A stretch of DNA of 64,000 nt from Clostridia bacterium (lineage in GTDB: Bacteria > Bacillota > Clostridia > Oscillospirales > Acutalibacteraceae), in contig JAFTVI010000012.1 of assembly GCA_017465825.1 (NCBI GenBank), positions 1 through 64,000 on the forward strand, given 5' to 3'. The position numbers were made by a program, and so were the translations under genes. Numbering within the stretch: position 1 is the stretch's first letter; every line of letters begins with the position of its first letter. Positions 35,799-44,451 of the stretch are shown one piece after another. The notes under the pieces were generated by a model. The model saw only the letters and a program-made list of their open reading frames with translations. It ran no database searches and was not told the origin of the DNA.

Positions 35799-37550
35799 TT
35801 ACTGATTATCAGACCTTCTGAATTGTTGTGCCCATTCAGAATCCGTCATTTGTGCGGGATTTTTCTTTTCCCTCTCTGCCTTTTCGGCTTTTATGCGCTT
35901 TATGCAGTCCAAGCATTCACCCACCGTATTGCCCAGATTTTCACGCATAGCTTCAAGCCTTACAAGGTAACCCATTTCTTCATCGGTCAGGTCCTGTGAA
36001 AAATATGTAATATCAACAGGACTGCCGGCGTCAAGCCGTTGGGCGATCAGCTTGTATATCCTCAGATTCAGCTGTGTTGCAAAATCCTCGTCTGTAAGCT
36101 TGTCCTTGATTTTGAAATAAAAATCAGGATTTTTCAGAAGTGAAGATATCAACAGTTCCTCACTTTTTGCCGCAGTAAGATTACTCTGCCTTTCGGGATT
36201 TACTTTTTTCAGAGCGGAATCGTCAAAGGTTGCCGCCTTTGAAAATCTCTCGTTGGTTTCCCTCTTTACGCGCTGAGTTGACTTTTTCTGTATCTGTAAA
36301 ACTATAGCTTCTTTTGAAACACCCAATTCAGCCGCCAATTTTGAGGCATAAACATCCCAATGAATAGGGTTGTTTACTTTTGCAAGCTCGTCCACTGCGG
36401 AGTTGAGATAAGCAACCTTATCGTCGGCATTTTGCAGATTGTAGCCCTTTTTCGCTTTCATAAGTCCGTATTCAACGTCACTTACCGCTGAATTTATTAT
36501 CTGCTGCATTTTTTCCTTACCGTATTTACGCAGAATCTCATCGGAATCCTTACCGCCGCTGAGAAGTGCAACACGGATACGCAGGGGCGTTTTTGATATA
36601 ATACCTATTGCTCTTGATGCCGCCTTTTGTCCTGCCTCGTCATTATCATAGGAGAGTATTACTTCATCGGCATATTTTGCAATAAGCTTTGCCATATCTG
36701 CCGTAAATGCCGTACCCAGACCTGCTATCGCATTTGTAAAGCCTGCCTGATGATAGGCGATAACGTCCATATATCCTTCGCATAGAATCAGCGTTTTTGA
36801 AGTACCGTTTTTTGCAAGATTCAGTCCGAAAACGCCGTGACTTTTTTTGTAAATCAAGGTGTCTGACGTGTTGACATATTTCGGTTTTGAATCGTCAAGC
36901 ACTCTGCCGCCGAAGGCAATAACACTGCCGCGAACATCTATTATGGGGAACATTGCCCTGTTTCTGTATGTGTCAATAGTGTGACCGTTTTTGCTTTTTC
37001 TTGCAAGGTCTGCCGCAAGAATTTCACTTTCCGAATATCCCTTTGATTTGAGGTGCCTTATCAGTGCATCCCATTTGTCGGGTGCAAAACCCAGACCGAA
37101 TCGGCGTACGGTTTCCATAGTCAGACCTCTGTTGAGGAAATAATCCAGACCGACTTTTCCGTCGGGAGTGAAAAGGTTGTTATGGAAAAACCTTGCCGCT
37201 TCTCTGTTTGCATCGAGAAGACGTCTGCGCATTTTTGCCATTGTGTCGTCATAACCGTCAACGGGTAAGGGGAGCCCGACCTTGTCTGCAAGAAGCTTTA
37301 CCGCCTCCGCATAATCAAGACTTTCAATGTTTTTTGTAAAGGTTATAACATCGCCGCCGGAACCGCAACCGAAGCAGTAGTAGGATTGAGTGTCGGCAAA
37401 CACCGTGAATGACGGGGATTTTTCATTGTGAAAAGGGCATAATCCTACGGAACGGGGGCCTCTTGTACGCAAATCGACATAAGAGGATATTACGTCCGTA
37501 ATATCGTTTCGGTTTTTGATTTCTGCAAGAAATTCGTCACTGAACCGCAT
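35799..37550 (-). CDS. dnaG: DNA primase
   Basis: Makes RNA primers at the replication fork. 583 residues: CHC2 zinc finger C-P-F-H ... C-F-G-C at about 38-62, primase catalytic core with the TOPRIM block LCEGYMDVIA near 258-267 and SYDNDEAGQKA near 300, and a C-terminal DnaB-interacting region. A GGGGGA site precedes the ATG. It is directly upstream of rpoD on the same strand. Confidence 0.97.
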   Translation of the reverse strand: MRFSDEFLAEIKNRNDITDVISSYVDLRTRGPRSVGLCPFHNEKSPSFTVFADTQSYYCFGCGSGGDVITFTKNIESLDYAEAVKLLADKVGLPLPVDGYDDTMAKMRRRLLDANREAARFFHNNLFTPDGKVGLDYFLNRGLTMETVRRFGLGFAPDKWDALIRHLKSKGYSESEILAADLARKSKNGHTIDTYRNRAMFPIIDVRGSVIAFGGRVLDDSKPKYVNTSDTLIYKKSHGVFGLNLAKNGTSKTLILCEGYMDVIAYHQAGFTNAIAGLGTAFTADMAKLIAKYADEVILSYDNDEAGQKAASRAIGIISKTPLRIRVALLSGGKDSDEILRKYGKEKMQQIINSAVSDVEYGLMKAKKGYNLQNADDKVAYLNSAVDELAKVNNPIHWDVYASKLAAELGVSKEAIVLQIQKKSTQRVKRETNERFSKAATFDDSALKKVNPERQSNLTAAKSEELLISSLLKNPDFYFKIKDKLTDEDFATQLNLRIYKLIAQRLDAGSPVDITYFSQDLTDEEMGYLVRLEAMRENLGNTVGECLDCIKRIKAEKAEREKKNPAQMTDSEWAQQFRRSDNQ

Positions 37551-37614
37551 AAAAATCCCCCTTTCATATAGTATATACTGTTTTATTGTTTAAAATCCTT
37601 TAAAATTTAAAAAT

Positions 37615-38238
37615 TTATTTTATTTCAGCGTATTTTTCGCCTAATTTTACACCGGAAAATTTGCCGAAGCTTGAATCAATAAGTGCGGCATTGAAAATAT
37701 CTGCGTTTGCCGAGGGCAGATAAAACCTGACCGTTACGTTTTCGCCGAAATCCGTGTCCTCAATAATACCGCCGTGCTCGGGGATAAGTGAGGAGAGTCT
37801 GCCGTAATAATTATAGTCGCAGGTTACGCTGAGTCGGGTGCAAACGGACATTTTTATGATTTTTGCCGCTTCAACCGCAATTTTCGAGGTGTGGGAATAT
37901 GCGCGCACAAGACCGCCTGCTCCGAGCATAATTCCGCCGAAATATCTTGTTGCAACCACAACGCAATCGGTAAGATTTTCTTTCAGCAGAACATCAAGCA
38001 CAGGCACACCTGCCGTACCCGAGGGCTCGCCGTCATCGCTGTAACGCCTCGTCTGCCCTTCACGCAGAATATAGGCGTATACATTGTGGGTGGCATCCCA
38101 ATGCTTTGAACGGATTTTGTTTATAAAATCCATTGCCTCCTCCTGTGTTTTTACAGGCTTGGCGTAGCCGATAAAACGGGAGCGTTTTTCTGTGAATTCA
38201 TCGCTTGATTCGCATTTTAATGTAAGATAGTCTGACAT
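37615..38238 (-). CDS. YigZ/IMPACT family protein
   Basis: 207 residues with the IMPACT (UPF0029) domain: KSRFIGYA near 20, WDATHNVYAYILR near 50-62, and the signature RYFGGIMLGAGGLVRAYS near 95-112. Bacterial members are of uncertain function, possibly translation- or peptide-related. It is 65 bp upstream of dnaG in transcription order and may feed into that transcript. Normal length. Confidence 0.92.
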   Translation of the reverse strand: MSDYLTLKCESSDEFTEKRSRFIGYAKPVKTQEEAMDFINKIRSKHWDATHNVYAYILREGQTRRYSDDGEPSGTAGVPVLDVLLKENLTDCVVVATRYFGGIMLGAGGLVRAYSHTSKIAVEAAKIIKMSVCTRLSVTCDYNYYGRLSSLIPEHGGIIEDTDFGENVTVRFYLPSANADIFNAALIDSSFGKFSGVKLGEKYAEIK

Positions 38239-38265
38239 AGCATTTCCTCATTTAAAGCAAAAAAG

Positions 38266-38283
38266 CGGCACCAAAAAGTGCCG
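38266..38283 (-). terminator. Terminator of rpmE
   Basis: CGGCAC / GTGCCG stem around CAAAAA with a minus-strand tail CTTTTTTGC. Lies 18 bp downstream of the L31 stop codon and upstream of yigZ. Confidence 0.85.
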
Positions 38284-38300
38284 TTTCTTTAAAGTCTGAA

Positions 38301-38504
38301 TTATTCGCTGATGTTGTAACGCTTATAGAACTTGTCTGCACGTCCGCCTGTATCAACAAGCTTCTGTTTGCCTGTAAAGAACGGATGACACTTTGAGCAA
38401 ATATCAACGTGAAGCTCTTCTTTTGTAGAGCCTGTTTCATAAACAGCACCGCAAGCACACTTTACTGTGGTCTGCTTGTAATCGGGATGAATACCTTCTT
38501 TCAC
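38301..38504 (-). CDS. rpmE: 50S ribosomal protein L31, zinc-binding form
   Basis: 67 residues; [19 protein letters not shown] with a second pair [13 protein letters not shown], giving the four-cysteine zinc-binding (C+) form. GTG start at 38504 with AGAGGTG upstream. Monocistronic, with its own terminator. Confidence 0.97.
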   Translation of the reverse strand: MKEGIHPDYKQTTVKCACGAVYETGSTKEELHVDICSKCHPFFTGKQKLVDTGGRADKFYKRYNISE

Positions 38505-38753
38505 AACTGTTCACCTCTTTCAATCGTTTACATAACGCAAGAATTATAACATAACTTATCCGGAATTGCAACAGAAATTTTTGATTTTTTTCAAAACTTT
38601 TTGAAATTTTTTAACAGTGTAAATTTCCCGAAACGAAATATTTTTATCTTTTAACAAATTTATTAACCAAATGTTGAAAAAATTGTTGACAAAGTACAAA
38701 AATCAGTATATAATAACACTTAAACCATAGTATGCTATATTGCGAGGTATTGT
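38505..38753. other. Divergent promoter region of rpmE and the SigH-like gene
   Basis: No gene. It carries the consensus promoter of the sigma-factor gene at 38686-38714 and AT-rich DNA with TTTTTGA and TTTTTCA words. An rpmE promoter must lie around 38540-38580, but no unambiguous pair of boxes stands out. Confidence 0.5.
38686..38714 (+). promoter_or_regulatory. Consensus sigma-A promoter of the SigH-like gene
   Basis: TTGACA (38686-38691), 17-bp spacer, TATAAT (38709-38714): a perfect match to consensus, 40 bp ahead of the ATG. Confidence 0.85.
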
Positions 38754-39338
38754 ATGACATCGGCTGAGGATAAAGTTTTTTATAACGGTTTGTCCGATGA
38801 TGAGCTTATTTCTCTTGTGCGTGAAGGTGACGGTAAAGCTGTTGATGCGCTTTTGCTTAAATATAAAGGCACAGTGTCATACCTTGCGGATAAATTTTTT
38901 TCAAATTCCCTTACTTTTGACGATTGGTTTCAGGAGGGGATGATAGGCTTACTTTTGGCTATACGTACATATAATCCGGACGGCGGAGCATCATTTGCCA
39001 CATATTCGTCAGTCTGTATAAAAAACAGGCTGTCTGTGTGCTTAAAAAAAGCAACCAATTTAAAAAATCTTCCCCTTAATACTGCGGTGCCTTATGAGGA
39101 TGTGCAGGATTTAACGGTGGATTCCTCTGAGGATAACTATATAGCAAGCGAGAGCTATCGGTATTTTGAAAGCACCTTGCTTCAACAGCTGTCGGGTACC
39201 GAACAGAATGTTATGCAGCTGTATATTTCCGGTTTTTCATATGCCGAGATTGCACAGCAGCTGAAAATCTCCGTAAAATCTGTGGATAACGCAGTGTGCC
39301 GTGCAAAAAACAAGCTGAAAAAAGCATTAAAAAACTGA
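38754..39338 (+). CDS. sigH: Sigma-70 family sigma factor, SigH-like
   Basis: 194 residues. Region 2 is clear (DELISLVREGDGKAVDALLLKYKG, then FDDWFQEGMIGLLLAIRTYNPDGGASFATYSSVCIKNRL), as is the region 4 HTH (LSGTEQNVMQLYISGFSYAEIAQQLKISVKSVDNAVCRAKNKLKKAL). The region 2 sequence resembles SigH, the early stationary/sporulation factor, rather than ECF factors. No anti-sigma gene adjoins. GAGGT lies upstream of the ATG. The SigH label is likely but unproved. Confidence 0.85.
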   Translation: MTSAEDKVFYNGLSDDELISLVREGDGKAVDALLLKYKGTVSYLADKFFSNSLTFDDWFQEGMIGLLLAIRTYNPDGGASFATYSSVCIKNRLSVCLKKATNLKNLPLNTAVPYEDVQDLTVDSSEDNYIASESYRYFESTLLQQLSGTEQNVMQLYISGFSYAEIAQQLKISVKSVDNAVCRAKNKLKKALKN

Positions 39339-39455
39339 ACAAATCCGTTATTGCGGTTTGTATATATATGCCTTGACACAAAGTGCGCGTTACAAATGCG
39401 GACGGTGAAATCCCGTTGACGAGGCGACTAAAAAATATCAAGTGAGGTACTGATT

Positions 39456-39749
39456 ATGTACGAAGACAAGACGCTCATCTGCAAGGATTGCGGAAAAGAA
39501 TTTATTTTCTCAGCAGGCGAGCAGGAATTTTACGCAGAAAAAGGACTCGAAAACGAGCCTCAGCGTTGCAAGGATTGCCGTATAGCAAACAAGCAGCGCA
39601 GACGTCCCGAACGCAAGTATTTTACAACTGTTTGTAAAGAGTGCGGCGGCGAAGCAACTGTTCCTTTCGTTCCCAAGAGTGACAGCGGAGTTCTTTGCAG
39701 TGCATGTTTTGAGAAGCAGAAGGCAGCTCAGGCAGCAGCAGAAGAATAA
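39456..39749 (+). CDS. Zinc-ribbon domain protein
   Basis: 97 residues with two zinc-knuckle units: CKDCGKEFIFSAGEQEFYAEKGLENEP...CKDCR (C-x2-C...C-x2-C, zf-trcl type) and CKECGGEATVPFVPKSDSGVLCSACFEK. Between them is a basic segment KQRRRPERK. This tandem arrangement is common in Clostridia, where function is unknown; nucleic-acid binding is plausible. GTGAGGT precedes the ATG and a strong terminator follows. Confidence 0.88.
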   Translation: MYEDKTLICKDCGKEFIFSAGEQEFYAEKGLENEPQRCKDCRIANKQRRRPERKYFTTVCKECGGEATVPFVPKSDSGVLCSACFEKQKAAQAAAEE

Positions 39750-39773
39750 TTATACATAATTTAGCGAAAAAAC

Positions 39774-39806
39774 GGAGTGAGGTCGATGCATCTCACTCCT
39801 TTTTTA
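39774..39806 (+). terminator. Terminator of the zinc-ribbon gene
   Basis: GGAGTGAG / CTCACTCC stem with a 10-nt loop and seven T residues. Confidence 0.92.
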
Positions 39807-39880
39807 ATTTTTTCTATTGTAAAAAGAATACGTATTGTGATATACTACAATAGAATATTTTTTTATGGATGTGAAAAATC

Positions 39881-40684
39881 TTGACAGGATTAAAAAACGC
39901 AAAGCGTATAGTATTTAAGGTTGGTACATCAACCCTTACATATTCTACAGGCAAAACGAATATCCGCCGTATGGCAAAGCTTGTGTCGGTATTGTCCGAC
40001 CTGCTCAATCAGGGTAAGGAAATCGTGCTTGTTACATCGGGTGCAATCGGTGTTGGTGTAGGCAAGTTAGGTCTGAAAGAAAGACCCAAGGACACTCCCG
40101 GCAGACAGGCAGCCGCTTGTATAGGTCAGTGTGAGCTTATGTTTATGTACGATAAATTCTTTTCGGAGTATTCTCATACCATAGGTCAGCTTCTTATTAC
40201 AAAGAGTGACGTTGAAAATGACGAGCGCAGAAACAATCTTATAAATGCGTTCAACACAATGTTTGAATACGGAGCAATACCCATTGTAAACGAGAACGAC
40301 TCCGTTGCTGTTGAAGAAATCGTTTACGGCGATAACGACAGCCTTTCTGCAATAGTTGCAAAGCTTATCGGTGCGGATGCCCTTGTTATTCTTACAGATA
40401 TTGACGGACTTTTTGACGGCAATCCCCAGAGTGATATTGATGCAAGACTTATTCCCGTTGTTGATGAAATTACCCCCGAAATCAAAGCTCTTGCAGGTGA
40501 TGCAGGTACAAACAGAGGCACGGGCGGTATGATTACAAAGCTCAATGCGGCTGAAATCTCAACAGGCGCTGGCATTGATACCGTCATTATGTGCGGCACT
40601 GACCCCACGGATATTTACAAGCTGTTTGACGGACATCAGATAGGTACATTTTTTATCGGAAAAAAAGGTGATAATAATGGATAA
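39881..40684 (+). CDS. proB: Glutamate 5-kinase
   Basis: First step of proline synthesis, phosphorylating glutamate. 267 residues of amino-acid kinase fold: VFKVGTSTLTYSTG near 11-24, VTSGAIGVGVGKL near 51-63, NENDSVAVEEIVYGDND near 135-151, LTDIDGLFDGNP near 170 and GTGGMITKLNAA near 210. The C-terminal PUA domain of longer ProB proteins is absent, as in many Firmicutes. The only plausible start is TTG at 39881, with GGATGTG upstream. Overlaps proA by 8 nt. Confidence 0.95.
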   Translation: MTGLKNAKRIVFKVGTSTLTYSTGKTNIRRMAKLVSVLSDLLNQGKEIVLVTSGAIGVGVGKLGLKERPKDTPGRQAAACIGQCELMFMYDKFFSEYSHTIGQLLITKSDVENDERRNNLINAFNTMFEYGAIPIVNENDSVAVEEIVYGDNDSLSAIVAKLIGADALVILTDIDGLFDGNPQSDIDARLIPVVDEITPEIKALAGDAGTNRGTGGMITKLNAAEISTGAGIDTVIMCGTDPTDIYKLFDGHQIGTFFIGKKGDNNG

Positions 40685-41927
40685 TATATATCTTGAAAAT
40701 ATCGGTAAAAATGCAAAAAACGCTGAAAAAGTGCTTTCCGTTGCATCATCCGATAACAAAAACAAGGCTCTTAAAATGATTGCGGATGCACTTATCGCGT
40801 CCTGTGATGAAATCGTAGCCGCAAATGAAATTGATATTGCAAACGGCAGAGAAAACGGGCTTTCGGATTCACTTCTTGACAGACTTATGCTCAACAGAGA
40901 GCGTATTGAAAAAATCGCATCGGCGGTATGTGAAATCATTGCACTTGATGACCCCGTAGGCAAAACTCTCGCAGGTACAACACGCCCCAACGGCCTGAAA
41001 ATCACAAAGGTCAGCGTTCCTCTCGGTGTGATTGCCGTTATTTATGAGGCAAGACCAAATGTTACCGCAGATGCTGCCGCTCTTTGTCTTAAATCGGGTA
41101 ATGCGGTTATCTTAAGAGGCGGCAAGGAGGCAATCAATTCAAATAAGGCTATTGCTCAGGTTATGCGTAAAGCGTTGATTCAGGCGAATCTCCCCGAGGA
41201 TTGTATTCAGCTTATTGAAAAAACAGACCGTGAAACCGCAAATGAGCTTATGCGTCTTAATGAGTATGTTGACGTGCTTATTCCCAGAGGCGGCGCAGGA
41301 CTTATCAATGCGGTGGTTAAGAATTCCACTGTTCCCGTTATCAGAACAGGTGAGGGTAATTGCCATATTTATATTGATAAGGATGCAGACATCGATATGG
41401 CGGCAGAGATCGTATTCAATGCAAAAACCTCAAGAGTATCCGTCTGCAATGCCTGTGAAAGTCTGCTTGTGCATAAGGATATTGCAGAATTTGCCCTTAT
41501 TGCAATCAAGGAACAGCTTGATAAGAAAAACGTTGTTATTATAGGTGACGGGGCGGTGCAGGGCATTATCCCCGACGTTGTTCCCGCAACAGATGAGGAT
41601 TGGGCAACGGAATACCTTGACTACAAAATTTCAGTAAAGGTTGTAAAGGATATTGACGAGGCTATTTCTCATATTGCAAAATACAGCACAGACCACAGCG
41701 AAAGCATAATAACACAGAATTATGAAGCGGCTGAAAAATTCGTAGCACAGGTCAATTCTTCTGCTGTTTATGTAAACGCAAGCACAAGATTTACTGACGG
41801 CGGAGAGTTCGGCTTCGGTGCTGAAATAGGCATTTCAAATCAGAAGCTCCACGTAAGGGGTCCTGTGGGACTTCCCGAGCTTACTTCCTATAAATATGTT
41901 ATCAGAGGTAACGGTCAGGTTCGCTGA
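40677..41927 (+). CDS. proA: Gamma-glutamyl phosphate reductase
   Basis: Reduces glutamyl-5-phosphate to the semialdehyde with NADPH. 416 residues of aldehyde-dehydrogenase fold with VPLGVIAVIYEARPNVTADAAALCLKSGNAVILRGGKEA near 118-156, RTGEGNCHIYIDKDADI near 225 and the catalytic cysteine in SVCNACESLLVHKD near 256. Start at the ATG at 40677, 6 nt after AAAGGTG, inside the end of proB. Forms the proBA operon; proC is not in the window. Confidence 0.96.
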   Translation: MDNIYLENIGKNAKNAEKVLSVASSDNKNKALKMIADALIASCDEIVAANEIDIANGRENGLSDSLLDRLMLNRERIEKIASAVCEIIALDDPVGKTLAGTTRPNGLKITKVSVPLGVIAVIYEARPNVTADAAALCLKSGNAVILRGGKEAINSNKAIAQVMRKALIQANLPEDCIQLIEKTDRETANELMRLNEYVDVLIPRGGAGLINAVVKNSTVPVIRTGEGNCHIYIDKDADIDMAAEIVFNAKTSRVSVCNACESLLVHKDIAEFALIAIKEQLDKKNVVIIGDGAVQGIIPDVVPATDEDWATEYLDYKISVKVVKDIDEAISHIAKYSTDHSESIITQNYEAAEKFVAQVNSSAVYVNASTRFTDGGEFGFGAEIGISNQKLHVRGPVGLPELTSYKYVIRGNGQVR

Positions 41928-41951
41928 CCTTAATTAACGGAGGTATTTATT

Positions 41952-42740
41952 TTGTACGAAGAAAAAAACAAATATCCTCATAAGCTGGCGTTCTTTCTGG
42001 GCGCAATCATTCTCATTTTTGCAATTCTCGGTGTTGTTCTTGTTGCATACAATAGTATATCGTATATTGTAAAAACAGTTGATTCGGGCAGTGATTACGC
42101 GGTGTATAATGAGTATCTCACTCCCGTAGCGGCAGTTGATATTGACACGTTTGACGATATTGCCGCCGCAGACACCGAACAGCTGCTGAATGCGTCAATA
42201 TGGCTTATACTCAGCGCAGAATCAACTCCCGATACCTATTCCTATTCGGGCGGATATATGCTTATCCCGTCAGCAGATGTGGAAAGTGCATATATGTCAC
42301 TTTTCGGACCTGAAACTGTCGGCAATATTGTGCATACTTCGGTTCAGAGCTATAACTGTACCTTTGAATATGACAGCACAGCCGCAGTATATAAAATTCC
42401 CGTTACGGCAATCAGTCCCGTTTACACCCCCTCTGTAACGGAAGTAAAGGAATCGGGTTCATCTTTGATTCTTACCGTAAACTATCTTGCGTCCGAAAGC
42501 TGGGATAAGGACAGCGAAGGCAATTTCGTTGCTCCCGAGCCTGACAAGGTTATGAGAATTACTTTAAAGGAGCTTCAGGGCAGCTATTATATAAGCTCTG
42601 TGCAGACGGTATCAAACACAGTTCCCGAAACGGTGGTTGTTGAGCAGTCAACATCTTCTCAGGCAGAAATAAACACAGAACTTGAGAATACAACAGCATC
42701 ATCTGCGGAGAAAACCACATTGGGAGGCAAAGTGTATTAA
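41952..42740 (+). CDS. Single-pass membrane protein, unknown
   Basis: 262 residues, not recognised. A cytoplasmic head (YEEKNKYPHK), one transmembrane helix at about 11-35, and an extracytoplasmic domain of beta-rich character ending in a Ser/Thr-rich tail (STSSQAEINTELENTTASSAEKTT). TTG start at 41952 with ACGGAGG upstream. It lies between proA and a phosphoesterase and probably belongs to the same transcript. Confidence 0.72.
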   Translation: MYEEKNKYPHKLAFFLGAIILIFAILGVVLVAYNSISYIVKTVDSGSDYAVYNEYLTPVAAVDIDTFDDIAAADTEQLLNASIWLILSAESTPDTYSYSGGYMLIPSADVESAYMSLFGPETVGNIVHTSVQSYNCTFEYDSTAAVYKIPVTAISPVYTPSVTEVKESGSSLILTVNYLASESWDKDSEGNFVAPEPDKVMRITLKELQGSYYISSVQTVSNTVPETVVVEQSTSSQAEINTELENTTASSAEKTTLGGKVY

Positions 42741-42743
42741 AAT

Positions 42744-44009
42744 ATGAATAAAAAAGTGTGTGGAAAAAAGAAAGCTTTAAAAATAATTATCAGTATTCTT
42801 TCGGTTATCGTTGTTTTTGTTGCGGCAACACAGCTTGTGGGATATATCGGCTATAAATCAAATCTTAAAAAGGCTCAGTCCTTTGATAATGCAGGCACAA
42901 GACAGCTTGATTTTGAGAATTATGCAACAGGCTATTGGAATATTTATACCGACAGCGATATAAAGGTTATGCAGCTTACCGATATACACTTAGGCGGCGG
43001 TGCATTTTCAATCAGCAAGGACCTTAAGGCTCTCAATGCTGTTGCGGCTATGATAACGGAAGAAAAACCGGATTTTGTTATAGCAACGGGTGATTTGATT
43101 TATCCTATGATAATTCAGGCAGGCACAATCAACAACAGCTGCGGTGCAAGACTGTTTGCCGAGCTTATGGAATCCCTTGGTGTATATTGGACTTATACCT
43201 TCGGTAATCACGACGTTGAGGTTCATTCTCTTTATTCAAAAGCAGAGCTCAATGAGATTTTCAGTGAATATCCCCATTGCTTTGCACAGACTGTTGAGGG
43301 TATCGACGGCTATACAAATAAGTTGTACAATATCGTAAACAGCGACGGAGTGATTACGCGTTCACTTGTACTGCTCGATTCTCACGATTATACAGACGGC
43401 TACATCCCGGGCATCAGCTTTAAGTACGATAATATCCACGAGAATCAGGTGGAGTGGTATAAGGAAACTGTATTATCCCTTAACGGCAAGAATGAACAGA
43501 TAATATCATCTTTAAACGACGAAAAACAGAAGGAATATGCACAGCTTACAACCGTTCCGTCAAGTGTATATTTTCATATTCCCATAAGAGAATATTCCGA
43601 TGCGTGGACAGAATTTTCAGCCAATGATTATCTGGATACTGAGAATGTAAAGTATAATTACGGCCTTGCAGGCGAGGATGAAGAAACCGTGTATTGCGGT
43701 GAGGGCGAGGATAATCTGTTTGAGTATATGCTTGAATTGGGCAGTACGGATTCCGCTTTCTGCGGTCACGACCATTACAACATCTTCTCCGTAAATTACA
43801 AGGGCATTAATCTTAGCTACGGTATGTATATTGACTATCTCGCATACTTCGGTATCAAGAATAAGGGCTCACAGCGAGGCTGTACAATGATTACATATTA
43901 TAAAGACGGCAATATGGAATTCAAGCAGGAGAATTATTATCAGGATAAGTACGAGCCTGTGTATGAAAAAGAAACCGTCACAATGCAGTTTGAGGGCATT
44001 TCTTATTAA
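42744..44009 (+). CDS. Membrane-anchored calcineurin-like metallophosphoesterase
   Basis: 421 residues. N-terminal basic stretch KKVCGKKKALK and a membrane anchor at about 12-32, then the metallophosphoesterase fold: MQLTDIHLGGG near 75, FVIATGDLIYP near 112, TYTFGNHDVE near 150, VYFHIPIREY near 275 and FCGHDHYN near 345. Catalytic domain is predicted outside the membrane. It starts 4 bp after the preceding gene. This is the second such exported phosphoesterase in the window; substrate unknown. Confidence 0.88.
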   Translation: MNKKVCGKKKALKIIISILSVIVVFVAATQLVGYIGYKSNLKKAQSFDNAGTRQLDFENYATGYWNIYTDSDIKVMQLTDIHLGGGAFSISKDLKALNAVAAMITEEKPDFVIATGDLIYPMIIQAGTINNSCGARLFAELMESLGVYWTYTFGNHDVEVHSLYSKAELNEIFSEYPHCFAQTVEGIDGYTNKLYNIVNSDGVITRSLVLLDSHDYTDGYIPGISFKYDNIHENQVEWYKETVLSLNGKNEQIISSLNDEKQKEYAQLTTVPSSVYFHIPIREYSDAWTEFSANDYLDTENVKYNYGLAGEDEETVYCGEGEDNLFEYMLELGSTDSAFCGHDHYNIFSVNYKGINLSYGMYIDYLAYFGIKNKGSQRGCTMITYYKDGNMEFKQENYYQDKYEPVYEKETVTMQFEGISY

Positions 44010-44139
44010 ATTTTGTCATTTTTCGCGCATTGTTTACAATATGTTAATAAAATCGTATAAAAAACACAAAATATGTCCTTTATAATACTGCACATAGCAA
44101 GTGTTATGAAATTCCTTTTCATTTTATTTTCTCTTCCCC

Positions 44140-44171
44140 GAAAAAGTCACGGAGTTATCCGTGGCTTTTTC
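44140..44171. terminator. Bidirectional terminator downstream of the phosphoesterase
   Basis: GAAAAAGTCACGG / CCGTGGCTTTTTC, a 13-bp stem with a 6-nt loop and A/T tracts on both sides. Confidence 0.85.
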
Positions 44172-44218
44172 ACTTTATGGGGGAGTTTTTTTTGTTTTAT
44201 AAAAAATGTTGCAGAAGG

Positions 44219-44390
44219 TAAACAATAATTTATCGCTGTGCGATAAATTATTGTCGTTAGGAGTTAGGAGTGATGAGTTAGGAGTTAAGGAAGCCGCAAA
44301 GCGGCTTGGATTTAAATGGATTAAAAGGCGGAGCCTTTTCCTTCACTCCTCACTTCTCACTCCTCACTACTAACTGCTAAATTATTGTTT
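44219..44390. repeat. Dispersed stem-loop element, copy C
   Basis: Ends AAACAATAATTTA (44220-44232) and TAAATTATTGTTT (44378-44390) are perfect inverted repeats. Next to the left end is a 13-bp stem with CGATAAATTATTG. Inside are GTTAGGA heptads, their complement on the right (CTCCTCACT...), and cores AAGCCGC/GCGGCTT and AAAAGGC/GCCTTTT with loop GGA. Confidence 0.85.
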
Positions 44391-44413
44391 CGTTATTTGC
44401 TTTCAGCAAAAAC

Positions 44414-44432
44414 GGACGCCCAATGGGCGTCC
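44414..44432 (-). terminator. Terminator of the GH78 gene
   Basis: GGACGCCC / GGGCGTCC with loop ATT and a minus-strand GTTTTTGC tail, 20 bp past the stop codon. Confidence 0.88.
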
Positions 44433-44451
44433 ATACGGTATATATTAATTA

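Larger units (their letters stand above)
44010..44451. other. Intergenic region with orphan promoter-like boxes, terminator and repeat
   Basis: 442 bp without a gene. It has TTTACA-17-TATAAA near 44030-44060, a TATAAT at about 44080, a strong symmetric hairpin at 44140-44171, repeat copy C (44219-44390) and the GH78 terminator. The segment from about 44066 to 44171 could be a short untranslated RNA, but the evidence is only the boxes and the hairpin. Confidence 0.45.
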
